Below, one piece after another: positions 33,946-39,700 of a DNA stretch of 39,700 bases; the first letter of the stretch is position 1, and the number at the start of each line of letters is the position of its first letter. The notes beneath the pieces were generated by a model, which did not search any database, was not told where the DNA came from, and saw nothing but the letters and a program-made list of their open reading frames with translations. The stretch is from JTS-RE94 sp041750795 (GTDB taxonomy: Bacteria > Planctomycetota > Planctomycetia > Pirellulales > PALSA-1355), in contig JBGSYQ010000215.1 in assembly GCA_041750795.1 (NCBI GenBank), positions 1 through 39,700 on the forward strand. Direction: 5' to 3'. The position numbers and the translations under genes were made by a program.

Positions 33946-35058
33946 CTACAACACGTTCACTACCCGATCCGTCAGGCCCTTCTCGCCCAACAGGATGTTG
34001 AGCTTCGAGTTGGCGGCGACCTTTTCCAGGACCTCCAGCTCGCGCAGGCGCATCAGGGTCGGGTTGTCGGCCAACAGCTTGGCGGTGTTGGCCTGGCTGC
34101 GCATGGCGGCCGTTTCCTCACGGCGAGCGATGAGGTTGGCCTCGGCGGCCTTCTTGGCCTCCATCACCTTGTTCATCAGGTCCTTCATCTCGCCCGGCAG
34201 GATGATGTCGCGGATACCCACGGCAATCAGCTCCACGCCCAAGGTCTTGGCGCGCGCACGCACCATCTCAGCCAGCTCGCTCGCCACGCCGTCCTTCTCC
34301 ATCAGGAACGTATCGAGCTCGCGGGCGCCCACCACGGCACGCAGCGCCAACTGCGCCTCACGATAGAGCGCCTGCCGCACGTCGTCCACCGTGCTCACGG
34401 CCGTCCGGGCATCGGCGACGCGATACGTGACGACCGCGTTCATCCGCAGCGTCACCTTATCGGCCGTCATGATGTCCTGGCCGGCCACGTCGAACATGGC
34501 TTCGCGCAAGTCCTCCTGGACGAACTTGACCTGGGCCATGTTCTTCCAGAAGGCGTAGCGGCCCGGCGGCAACGTCTCAACGAAGTCGCCGTCGATGAAC
34601 AGCACGCCCACGTGGTGCGGCTGCACCGTCGCCAACTCCAGCACGCGCTCAACCAGCAGCGACTGCACGATGACCTTCAGGTCCGGGTGCTCGAACCGCA
34701 CCTTGCGTGCATCGACCACCTCAACCTTCATGTCACGCAGAGCCGTCCAGTAGGCGTACAGACCCGGCGGCAGGATGTGGCTGAAGCGACCATCGATCCA
34801 GACCAAAGCCCGCTCGTAGTCCTTCAGGTCCAACACCACCGCGCGGTCCTTGAGCGCACCCGAGCGCACAATCACGTCGAGCTTCTCGTGCGCGAGCCAC
34901 GGCGCGCGCTGCGAGACGACCTCGACCTTGACCTTGCCCAGCGGGTCCACGAACCAGTGGCGACCTTCGCGCAGCAAGCCCTTGAACTCGCCGTCGCGGA
35001 AGTACAGACCCATTTCGTAGCTGCGGATCTTGATTGAGCGGATGATGAAGATGTTCAT
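33946..35058 (-). CDS. Slipin-like SPFH/band-7 protein with three N-terminal beta repeats
   Basis: The 370-residue protein ends in an SPFH domain (about residues 195-320; DIMTADKVTLRMNAVVTYRVADARTAV in two parts, then RARAKTLGVELIAVGIRDIILPGEMKDL) and a short Ala/Glu helix. Before it are three related segments near 16-50, 85-120 and 149-185, of the form (V/L)xxIDG-x-F-xx-LPPG-x-YA-(F/Y)-W...K-V. No membrane helix is evident at the N-terminus, unlike typical slipins, so it may be soluble. ATG 35058 has a strong GAGGAGGTAACGCC ribosome site. Single-gene unit with its own terminator. Function unknown; SPFH proteins generally build oligomeric rings or scaffolds. Confidence 0.87.
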   Translation of the reverse strand: MNIFIIRSIKIRSYEMGLYFRDGEFKGLLREGRHWFVDPLGKVKVEVVSQRAPWLAHEKLDVIVRSGALKDRAVVLDLKDYERALVWIDGRFSHILPPGLYAYWTALRDMKVEVVDARKVRFEHPDLKVIVQSLLVERVLELATVQPHHVGVLFIDGDFVETLPPGRYAFWKNMAQVKFVQEDLREAMFDVAGQDIMTADKVTLRMNAVVTYRVADARTAVSTVDDVRQALYREAQLALRAVVGARELDTFLMEKDGVASELAEMVRARAKTLGVELIAVGIRDIILPGEMKDLMNKVMEAKKAAEANLIARREETAAMRSQANTAKLLADNPTLMRLRELEVLEKVAANSKLNILLGEKGLTDRVVNVL

Positions 35059-35082
35059 TGGCGTTACCTCCTCTCGGTTCAT

Positions 35083-35099
35083 GAACGTATAGGACGTTC
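35083..35099. promoter_or_regulatory. Dyad upstream of the slipin-like gene
   Basis: GAACGT-N5-ACGTTC is a perfect inverted repeat 25 nt upstream of the start codon, overlapping a possible -10 (CTATAC on the minus strand). It could be an operator; no regulator is identified. Confidence 0.4.
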
Positions 35100-35106
35100 G
35101 AGCCAC

Positions 35107-35445
35107 CGAGTTAGTTCACAAATAAAATGCCGTTGGGGGCGAAGCGAAACGTCGGTCCCACATCCGTATGCGGAGTGCGCTTGAGCCTGTGATATCCAAG
35201 GCCTTGATTTGGCTCAGCCAAGGGCGCTGCTTGAGCATGGCTCTCGCATTGCCGTCGGCGTCGGTTCATCGTTGCCAAGGACTCGCACAAGCGGTATCTG
35301 CGCACTGCAAGGCACCGTCTTGTGTTGCCACCGGCATGTGACACGTCGCGACGCTCTCGCGTCGCGCGGGCCTGCGTCTTTCAACGCTGTGCCAGCGGCA
35401 GACCTACGAATCGCCCGCCCCCGCGGGCTTCTTGGTGTACTACCA
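35107..35445. other. Intergenic stretch without a convincing gene
   Basis: About 340 nt between the slipin-like gene and the tRNA array. Frames on both strands are arginine-rich with no ribosome site or recognisable domain. Nothing else was identified. Confidence 0.5.
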
Positions 35446-35520
35446 CGCACAGTGGTACGGGAGTCGAACCCGTGACTGCCAGATTCAACGTCTGGTGCTC
35501 TGCCTCTGAGCTAACCTTGC
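35446..35520 (-). tRNA. tRNA-Gln (TTG), structurally abnormal
   Basis: The D stem GCTC/GAGC, anticodon stem CCAGA/TCTGG and T arm ACGGG-TTCGACT-CCCGT are sound. The loop CGTTGAA puts TTG at 34-36, but residue 33 is G instead of the near-universal T. The acceptor 5' strand GCAAGGT meets ACC-ACTG-TGC: either extra nucleotides bulge within the stem or the true 3' strand has been lost. Likely degenerate or a pseudo-tRNA. Confidence 0.55.
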
Positions 35521-35656
35521 GGCAGACGTAGCCTTCTTCAGAACCCATTCACGGAACGCACGTGCGGCAATCGCCTCTTACCAAGGACGAGCCAACGTGC
35601 GCCGCTGGAACTGGCTGAATCAACCTCGCTTAAATCTCCTTTCTGATTACGTTCAA

Positions 35657-35728
35657 AGACGCCGGTGGGAGTCGAACCCACTGTGAACTGCTTTGCAGGC
35701 AGTTGCCATGCCGTCTGGCTTCAGCGTC
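35657..35728 (-). tRNA. trnC: tRNA-Cys (GCA)
   Basis: Acceptor GACGCTG/CGGCGTC pairs fully (one T-G). The anticodon stem ACTGC/GCAGT carries loop CTGCAAA with anticodon GCA. The T arm is GTGGG-TTCGACT-CCCAC; the discriminator is T, as expected for Cys. No CCA is encoded. Confidence 0.92.
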
Positions 35729-35802
35729 ATAGCGTCGCCCGCCGGGGGTGGCGGACGACGCGATCGTTCAGTCTCTAAAAGTAGTGGTCACGGTTGACCC
35801 CA

Positions 35803-35970
35803 TCAAAAGCGGCCTGACTTGAGGCAGCACCGTTTGAACCGTTGGCCGCTGCCACATGGGCACAGGTCATTGCGGCCGAGCTTCTCTTCCAGGAGCTTGT
35901 CGCCGTGGACCTTGCGGATGCCGCGTTTCACCTTGGTTTCCGATGGGAAGCCTTTTCGCCGTTTGCTCAT
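35803..35970 (-). CDS. Small SEC-C motif protein
   Basis: The 55-residue protein has a basic N-terminus and ends in the SEC-C zinc motif GRNDLCPCGSGQRFKRCC, the metal-binding tail also found in SecA. Stand-alone SEC-C proteins are common and of unclear role. ATG 35970 has only a weak GAGA site. A strong AAGGAGG at 36020-36026 instead drives an ATG at 36013 in a different frame. Lies between tRNA-Cys and tRNA-Arg(GCG). Confidence 0.8.
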   Translation of the reverse strand: MSKRRKGFPSETKVKRGIRKVHGDKLLEEKLGRNDLCPCGSGQRFKRCCLKSGRF

Positions 35971-36050
35971 CGTCTCGAAAAAATGCGCTGTCGTTGGAGT
36001 CGTTGCTGCACATAAGGCACCTCCTTCCAAGTCAACCAAACGAACTTCAG

Positions 36051-36123
36051 TGTCCTCGCCAGGAATTGAACCTGGTCCTCGACCTTCGCAGGGTCGCGTG
36101 CGAATCCGGCACACCCCGAGGAC
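36051..36123 (-). tRNA. trnR: tRNA-Arg (GCG)
   Basis: Acceptor GTCCTCG/CGAGGAC is perfect. The D stem GTGC/GCAC, anticodon stem CGACC/GGTCG with loop CTGCGAA, and T arm CCAGG-TTCAATT-CCTGG are all intact; discriminator A. Anticodon GCG is unusual because most bacteria read CGC/CGU with an ACG (inosine) tRNA. Position 8 is G rather than T. Confidence 0.88.
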
Positions 36124-36136
36124 AAATGCGCGGTGA

Positions 36137-36628
36137 TCAGGCCTCACCGCGCTCGTTTTCGTCGGACACCTGCCGCCCGGGCTCTGCGTGCCTGACGGCT
36201 TCCTTCGGCAGTTCGTTGCCGTAGATGACCGACAGGATGGCCGGGAGGTAAATGTTCAACATCGACATGGTCGTACCAATCAGTCGCTGAATCGTCTGCT
36301 CGTCGAGATCGTCGTCGGGCAGAATCTGGGCCGCCTGAAACCGCAGCTCGCCCTCGTCGCAATCCATCTCAAACTTGCCGACCTTCAGACCGCAGTTGAT
36401 CCGCGCCACGGCCTCGGCGATCGCCGGGCGCGAGCCTGGCGGAACGCGAACCGGCGAATGACCGAAAACCTGGAACAAACTGTCATCAGCGTCAATCCGA
36501 GCGAAGATCCGGTACGTGCCGACCTCGCCCCGAAAGTCCGTGCAGATCGACAGGTCCTCGCTGCGCGACCAAAAGCCGACGTTCTGGTTGGTCAGGTGTT
36601 CGCATAGTTTGTCGTAGGCTGCGTTCAT
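36137..36628 (-). CDS. YbjN-like / type III chaperone-fold protein
   Basis: The 163-residue protein has the alpha/beta pattern of YbjN-domain proteins: YRIFARIDADDSLFQVFGHSPVRVPPG, AIAEAVARINCGLKVGKFEMDCDEGELRFQ (about residues 65-95) and an LDEQTIQRLIGTTMSMLNIYLPAIL helix split over residues 108-132. The end is acidic. ATG 36628 has a GGGGGG purine run 6 nt upstream. YbjN-fold proteins are often chaperone-like, but no function is known here. It ends 13 nt before tRNA-Arg(GCG). Confidence 0.75.
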   Translation of the reverse strand: MNAAYDKLCEHLTNQNVGFWSRSEDLSICTDFRGEVGTYRIFARIDADDSLFQVFGHSPVRVPPGSRPAIAEAVARINCGLKVGKFEMDCDEGELRFQAAQILPDDDLDEQTIQRLIGTTMSMLNIYLPAILSVIYGNELPKEAVRHAEPGRQVSDENERGEA

Positions 36629-36806
36629 GGTAAGCCCCCCTTCGCTGCGATCCGCCATGGTCGTCGTATGAACGACCGCACACGCGACGGCCTCTGCCGA
36701 CGGTGACTTCGCCGTCACCCCGCTGGCCACAGGCTGGCCAAACAGAACACGTCTCAGTGCTGTCAGGATCGCTCGCAACATGATCTTTCAACTCGTCGCC
36801 TTTCAG

Positions 36807-36879
36807 TGCCTCGCCGAGGAATTGAACCTCGTCTTGCAGCTTCGAACACTGCCGTGCTCGTCCGGCACACCCGCAAGGC
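36807..36879 (-). tRNA. trnR: tRNA-Arg (TCG)
   Basis: Acceptor GCCTTGC/GCGAGGC (one T-G), D stem GTGC/GCAC, anticodon stem GCAGT/GCTGC with loop GTTCGAA (anticodon TCG), T arm CGAGG-TTCAATT-CCTCG, discriminator A. Close in architecture to the neighbouring tRNA-Arg(GCG), suggesting duplication and anticodon change. Confidence 0.88.
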
Positions 36880-36894
36880 GCTTTGTTGTCGCAA

Positions 36895-36967
36895 TATCCC
36901 GACCTGGACTCGAACCAGGACCCGGACCTTCGGAGGGTCCGATGCAAATCCGCTACACCATCGGGAT
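36895..36967 (-). tRNA. trnR: tRNA-Arg (CCG)
   Basis: Acceptor ATCCCGA/TCGGGAT is perfect. The anticodon stem GGACC/GGTCC with loop CTCCGAA gives CCG. The T arm is CCTGG-TTCGAGT-CCAGG, discriminator A. No CCA is encoded. Confidence 0.92.
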
Positions 36968-36981
36968 TCAAGTTTCTCAAG

Positions 36982-37055
36982 AGCCGACGACTGGATTCGC
37001 ACCAGCATCAACCTGTTTACAAGACAGGCGCCTTTCTCAGTCGAGCCACTTCGGC
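36982..37055 (-). tRNA. trnT: tRNA-Thr (TGT)
   Basis: Acceptor GCCGAAG/CGTCGGC has one A-G mismatch at pair 6-67. The anticodon stem CCTGT/ACAGG with loop CTTGTAA gives TGT. The T loop TGCGAAT departs from TTCGAAT at its second position, and the D stem has a mismatch. Probably functional but divergent. Confidence 0.78.
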
Positions 37056-37061
37056 GGAATA

Positions 37062-37157
37062 GGCCTGAGCCTTGAGTCCTGAGACCTGAGGGTTGCGAAG
37101 TCAGCGCCTGCTGTCTTTCGTCGTCCTCAAGCCTGTAGCCTCAAGTCTCAAGCCTCC
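37062..37157. repeat. Heptad-repeat pair (YYTGAGN)
   Basis: 37062-37092 contains CCTGAGC CTTGAGT CCTGAGA in 7-bp steps followed by CCTGAGG. 37125-37157 holds the complement-oriented version (CCTCAAG, CCTCAAG, TCTCAAG). The two blocks face each other across about 32 bp. The same unit flanks the gene at 38570. Confidence 0.7.
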
Positions 37158-37162
37158 CACTA

Positions 37163-37234
37163 GCACGAGCGCGAGGAGTCGAACCCCGTCCGTCAGCTTT
37201 GGAGACTGACTGCTCTCCCAGGAGCACACTCGTG
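37163..37234 (-). tRNA. trnW: tRNA-Trp (CCA)
   Basis: Acceptor CACGAGT/GCTCGTG (one T-G), D stem GCTC/GAGC, anticodon stem TCAGT/GCTGA with loop CTCCAAA (anticodon CCA), T arm CGGGG-TTCGACT-CCTCG. The discriminator is C, which is unusual for bacterial tRNA-Trp (normally G). Confidence 0.87.
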
Positions 37235-37236
37235 TA

Positions 37237-37782
37237 TCAACTATCCAAAAGCACACCTTCATCAGCTTGGTCTAGTTGTTCGACTTCGTTGCGTCCTGCT
37301 CGGTTGTGGACCGGATCGGCATGATCAAACCATGACGACCACAATCGTTCTCGCCAATAGTCGGCGAACTCTTGTGCCTTTCGCTCACCTGCAAACCTTC
37401 GACGCACTTCTCGGGCACTGGGTTCGACAATTTGCAGATGTCCTAACTCGTGTAAGAAAACCTCGTACAGCATGAACCGGCGCACCGCGATCGCTGGCCA
37501 TTGGCGGCCTCGAATTGCTCCGAAGCACGATGGCGATTGTCGCACATCAATTCTTGATGGGCTGACTCGCTCAGGCAGCGCGCAAATCGCGATCTCACGA
37601 TGTCCTTCATTGACGTATCCCAGCCGCCGCCGGCCCCACGCTCTGTCATTGAAGTGAACGGCTCGCAATCGTTCCCATAGCTCCTCTGGCAGTCGCGCCA
37701 ACAGGACCCGCACGTCTTCCTCGTTGAGATAGTGTTTGCGGCCCGCGCCGGTTCGGCTGAAGGTGAACTTGATATTTCGCAT
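37237..37782 (-). CDS. HELGH zinc metallopeptidase-like protein
   Basis: The 181-residue protein has a metal motif HELGHLQIVEPSA at about residues 124-136 in a short gluzincin/SprT-like context, with RLRAVHFNDRAWGRRRLGY upstream. No signal peptide is visible. ATG 37782 has a strong GGAGG at 7-nt spacing. Family not assigned with certainty. It ends 3 nt before tRNA-Trp and follows the HNH gene, so gene and tRNA may share a transcript. Confidence 0.8.
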   Translation of the reverse strand: MRNIKFTFSRTGAGRKHYLNEEDVRVLLARLPEELWERLRAVHFNDRAWGRRRLGYVNEGHREIAICALPERVSPSRIDVRQSPSCFGAIRGRQWPAIAVRRFMLYEVFLHELGHLQIVEPSAREVRRRFAGERKAQEFADYWRERLWSSWFDHADPVHNRAGRNEVEQLDQADEGVLLDS

Positions 37783-37837
37783 TCGTTGCCTCCAAAGGCC
37801 CGGCACAGCGATTGACACCGCTGTGCCGGGCAACTCG

Positions 37838-38524
37838 TTACTTCTCCAGCGGGACATTCCAGTACGTCTCGCTGATAAACTTCGACCAGCTTTCGATCCG
37901 CACGCTGTCGCGGGCGTAGATTGGCTTCCACATCGGCCGGACCGGCACCTTGCGGAGCCGCATGCCGGCCTGCTGCGGCGTGCGGTCGGCCTTGCGCTTG
38001 TTGCAGCCGATACACGCCAACACGCAGTTCTCCCAAGTCGAGGTGCCACCCTGCGACCGCGGAATCACGTGGTCGATCGTCAACTCTTCGCCGCCGGGCT
38101 GCCGCCGAGGGCGGTTTCCATGGTCATGCGGGCTGGAGTCGCCGAATCGCTTGCCACTCTCATCCACTATTCCCAATGGGGACCGGCACTGCCGGCCGCA
38201 GTACTGGCAGGCCCAATGGTCCCGCTTGAATACGTTGCGGCGGCTGAAGCTCACGGCAGCCGTCGGCAGCCGGTCGTACTCGGCCAGCACGATCACCTCA
38301 GGCACGCGCAGCCGCAACCGCACGGCCTGGATGAACCGCTCGCCTTCGTCCGGGCGCAGCTCCGACCAATCGGCCCACGTGTAGAGCCGGTAGTCCACCG
38401 GGTCCACGACGCGAGCCGACTCGTTCCACAACAGCACCAGCGCCCGGGCCACCGTGGCCACGTTCACCGGCTGCCAGTTGCGGTTCAGGACCAGCGTCGG
38501 ATGTTCAAGTACCTGTGCGACCAT
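37838..38524 (-). CDS. HNH endonuclease
   Basis: The 228-residue protein has an N-terminal region typical of planctomycete and cyanobacterial HNH proteins (VLVLNRNWQPVNVATVARAL split as TLVLNRNWQPVNV and ALVLL) and a C-terminal HNH domain. The domain has zinc pairs CQYCG and CIGCN, with the catalytic IDHVIPRSQGG and ENCVLAC between them. Such nucleases often travel with tRNA arrays and mobile elements. A loop of about 35 residues (GDSSPHDHGNRPRRQPGG) is inserted between the first zinc pair and the DH motif. Confidence 0.92.
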   Translation of the reverse strand: MVAQVLEHPTLVLNRNWQPVNVATVARALVLLWNESARVVDPVDYRLYTWADWSELRPDEGERFIQAVRLRLRVPEVIVLAEYDRLPTAAVSFSRRNVFKRDHWACQYCGRQCRSPLGIVDESGKRFGDSSPHDHGNRPRRQPGGEELTIDHVIPRSQGGTSTWENCVLACIGCNKRKADRTPQQAGMRLRKVPVRPMWKPIYARDSVRIESWSKFISETYWNVPLEK

Positions 38525-38536
38525 GGTTAGTAGGCC

Positions 38537-38555
38537 TGAGGCTTGAGACCTGAGG
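38537..38555 (+). repeat. Left 19-bp inverted repeat flanking a gene cassette
   Basis: TGAGGCTTGAGACCTGAGG is exactly complementary to 39001-39019 on the other side of the plus-strand gene. It is built from the same heptad units as 37062-37157. Confidence 0.8.
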
Positions 38556-38569
38556 CCGGAGGTAAGAGA

Positions 38570-38986
38570 ATGAAATGGATGTCAACGGAACAACAAATGA
38601 TCGATGCCTATTGGACGGTGCAACGCGACCAGCGGTTCACGATTTCCTTGTCGGAGGACGACGCGTGGGCCTCGCTCAACGACTTGTGGGCATACGATGA
38701 AGATCCTGGTGGATGGACTGTTGAGTGCACTCGTGAACTTGTGCCCATTGCTGTCGCTGAACTCTACGAAGGTGGCGGTGGCGAAATGATCGCCCTCGAC
38801 GAGGAGGGCAACTCATCGCCGCCAATTCCTTATGTTCCCGTCAAGCTTTTCTGGACCTGTCCTCGCTGCGGCCAGCTCCACTCAAACGACTTGTACGACG
38901 ACCCCATTGCTCGAACGAACGCAACGCGCCCCCCTGCACTCTGGTTCTGCGAGCGCGGCGACGGTCCTGTCCTCGTGCGTTGGTAG
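38570..38986 (+). CDS. Unknown small protein with a zinc-ribbon-like segment
   Basis: I do not recognise this 138-residue protein. ATG 38570 has GGAGG at 7-nt spacing. The N-terminal half is acidic and helical (ISLSEDDAWASLNDLWAYDED). The C-terminal half has FWTCPRCGQLHSNDLYDD and a later WFCERGDG, suggesting an incomplete or three-Cys metal site. It is one of the few plus-strand genes in the tRNA array and is framed by perfect 19-bp inverted repeats. Confidence 0.72.
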   Translation: MKWMSTEQQMIDAYWTVQRDQRFTISLSEDDAWASLNDLWAYDEDPGGWTVECTRELVPIAVAELYEGGGGEMIALDEEGNSSPPIPYVPVKLFWTCPRCGQLHSNDLYDDPIARTNATRPPALWFCERGDGPVLVRW

Positions 38987-39000
38987 CTGACTTCCTCACA

Positions 39001-39019
39001 CCTCAGGTCTCAAGCCTCA
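39001..39019 (-). repeat. Right 19-bp inverted repeat flanking a gene cassette
   Basis: CCTCAGGTCTCAAGCCTCA is the exact complement of 38537-38555, located 15 nt past the stop of the enclosed gene. Confidence 0.8.
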
Positions 39020-39032
39020 CACCTCCTCCAAG

Positions 39033-39107
39033 GGTGTCCGAGCGGAGTTGAACCGCCACCTTCTGGTTCACAGCCAGACGTGCAGAAACCGCTACACCAC
39101 GGACGCC
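39033..39107 (-). tRNA. trnH: tRNA-His (GTG)
   Basis: Acceptor GCGTCCG/CGGACAC has one C-A mismatch at pair 2-71. An extra G at -1 (39107) faces discriminator C73 (39033), the hallmark of tRNA-His. The anticodon stem TCTGG/CCAGA has loop CTGTGAA (anticodon GTG). The T arm is GGCGG-TTCAACT-CCGCT. Confidence 0.88.
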
Positions 39108-39134
39108 ATAGTTATTGTCTTCGTTCGTCAAAAA

Positions 39135-39207
39135 TGCCCCGACCAGGATTCGAACCCGGAATGCCTTGTTAGAAGCAAGGAGTGATCATCCGTTTCACCA
39201 TCGAGGC
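39135..39207 (-). tRNA. trnR: tRNA-Arg (TCT)
   Basis: Acceptor GCCTCGA/TCGGGGC (one T-G), anticodon stem CCTTG/CAAGG with loop CTTCTAA (anticodon TCT), T arm CCGGG-TTCGAAT-CCTGG, discriminator A, followed by a TTTTT run. Fourth Arg isoacceptor in the array. Confidence 0.93.
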
Positions 39208-39276
39208 GAGCAACCGAGCACGGCTGCCTGGGCGGCAGCCGAGCGCAGGGCGGTAGTCCTCAAATACTTTCACAAG

Positions 39277-39363
39277 CGGAAGGCAAGGGATTTGAACCCT
39301 CATCCCGACTTGCGGGAACCGCCTTAGCAGAGCGGCCCGGCCAACCGTATCCGGCTACCTTCC
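39277..39363 (-). tRNA. trnS: tRNA-Ser (GCT)
   Basis: Acceptor GGAAGGT/GCCTTCC, anticodon stem CCGCT/GGCGG with loop CTGCTAA (anticodon GCT), a long variable arm TTCCCGCAAGTCGGGAT, T arm GAGGG-TTCAAAT-CCCTT, discriminator G as in tRNA-Ser. Confidence 0.93.
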
Positions 39364-39373
39364 GTTTCTTCAG

Positions 39374-39444
39374 TGGACTCACCGGGAATTGAACCCGGAT
39401 CTTCAGACTGCCGGCCTGATGTCTTCCCTTTGGACCATGAGCCC
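39374..39444 (-). tRNA. trnA: tRNA-Ala (GGC)
   Basis: Acceptor GGGCTCA/TGAGTCC includes the G3-T70 pair that identifies tRNA-Ala. The anticodon stem TCAGG/TCTGA has loop CCGGCAG, giving GGC, but residue 33 is C instead of T. The T arm is CCGGG-TTCAATT-CCCGG, discriminator A. The C33 may impair decoding. Confidence 0.78.
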
Positions 39445-39456
39445 TTCGTTGTTCAG

Positions 39457-39528
39457 TGGACCTGCCGGGGAGTCGAACCCCGATCTCCTGGTTGCAAGCC
39501 AGGCGTCTTCCCGTTGGACGAGCAGCCC
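39457..39528 (-). tRNA. trnA: tRNA-Ala (TGC)
   Basis: Anticodon stem CCTGG/CCAGG with loop CTTGCAA gives TGC; the T arm is CGGGG-TTCGACT-CCCCG. The acceptor 5' strand GGGCTGC faces GCAG-G-TCC, so one extra G bulges in the 3' strand while a G-T pair near the end is kept. Sequence resembles the adjacent tRNA-Ala(GGC), suggesting tandem duplication. Confidence 0.8.
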
Positions 39529-39550
39529 ATGCAATCTATGATTTATTTAC

Positions 39551-39700
39551 ATGATTCAGATCGAGCCACATTTGCTTTGGTTGGGCCACGCCGGCGATTG
39601 CCGCGACGTAGCCAAGGTTCTTGACGCAGGCATTCAAGCCGTGGTTCAGCTTGCAGTCGAAGAATCGCCTGCACAGTTCCCGCGCGAAATCATCGTCGTT
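39551..39700 (+). CDS. Partial dual-specificity phosphatase-like protein (runs off the right edge)
   Basis: The first 50 codons are visible, open to the window end: MIQIEPHLLWLGHAGDCRDV, then a VLDAGIQAVVQLAVEESPAQ stretch. The LWLGHAGDxR and DAGIQAVVQLA pattern resembles the N-terminal part of dual-specificity/tyrosine phosphatase-like proteins of planctomycetes. The catalytic Cys loop would lie beyond the window. No clear ribosome site precedes ATG 39551. Confidence 0.6.
   Translation, partial: MIQIEPHLLWLGHAGDCRDVAKVLDAGIQAVVQLAVEESPAQFPREIIVV

Noticed and set aside
33946..35058. Slipin-like gene as part of the NrtR regulon
   Set aside because: No TAGTGT-N7-ACACTA dyad lies upstream, and a strong terminator separates it from pncB.
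37062..39019. Heptad blocks considered as a CRISPR-like array
   Set aside because: Units are 7 bp and contiguous without unique spacers, and no cas genes are present.

Overview
The window looks like a GC-rich planctomycete chromosome, probably from the Pirellulales side (order is inference). Supporting signs are a DUF1800/DUF1501 pair, twin-arginine Gfo/Idh/MocA and sugar-isomerase proteins, a PknB-type kinase with an extracytoplasmic tail, and a giant BlaR1/M56 protein carrying many carboxypeptidase-regulatory-like modules.

Layout. Positions 82-7582 hold ordinary chromosomal genes: a Tat-exported oxidoreductase, an MtfA-like peptidase, a Tat-exported sugar isomerase/epimerase-like protein, a tandem alpha/beta hydrolase and a Ser/Thr kinase. 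A tRNA-Glu at 7723-7795 is the landing site of an integrative element: its tyrosine recombinase ends inside the tRNA, followed by a DUF3987 primase/helicase, an excisionase-like HTH gene and an unknown gene, up to about 12914. Then come an H1-tailed HARE-HTH protein, DUF1501, DUF1800, a 2536-residue M56 sensor/peptidase and its BlaI-type repressor with a clear promoter/operator.

Positions 25106-33607 are the most interesting part. Two minus-strand transcription units share the same operator (TAGTGT-N7-ACACTA). One is nrtR - pncA - PARG-like macrodomain protein - a short major-vault-protein-like protein - Nudix hydrolase - kptA. The other is pncB - nadE. Together they encode NAD salvage from nicotinamide (PncA, PncB, NadE), the NrtR regulator that in characterised cases responds to ADP-ribose, three enzymes expected to handle ADP-ribose or 2'-phosphorylated RNA, and a putative bacterial mini-vault subunit. 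Eukaryotic vaults carry a PARP (PARP4/VPARP), so joining a vault-like shell to ADP-ribose enzymes under NAD control is a candidate for an undescribed system.

Upstream of this lie a 157-bp MITE-like element and a soluble slipin-like SPFH protein with its own terminator. From 35446 to the right end is a minus-strand array of twelve tRNAs, all with different anticodons. It is interspersed with small genes (SEC-C, YbjN-like, HELGH metallopeptidase, HNH nuclease, an inverted-repeat-flanked orphan) and with heptad repeats, and resembles the tRNA arrays known from mobile elements. Several of its tRNAs are structurally odd. A phosphatase-like gene runs off the right edge.
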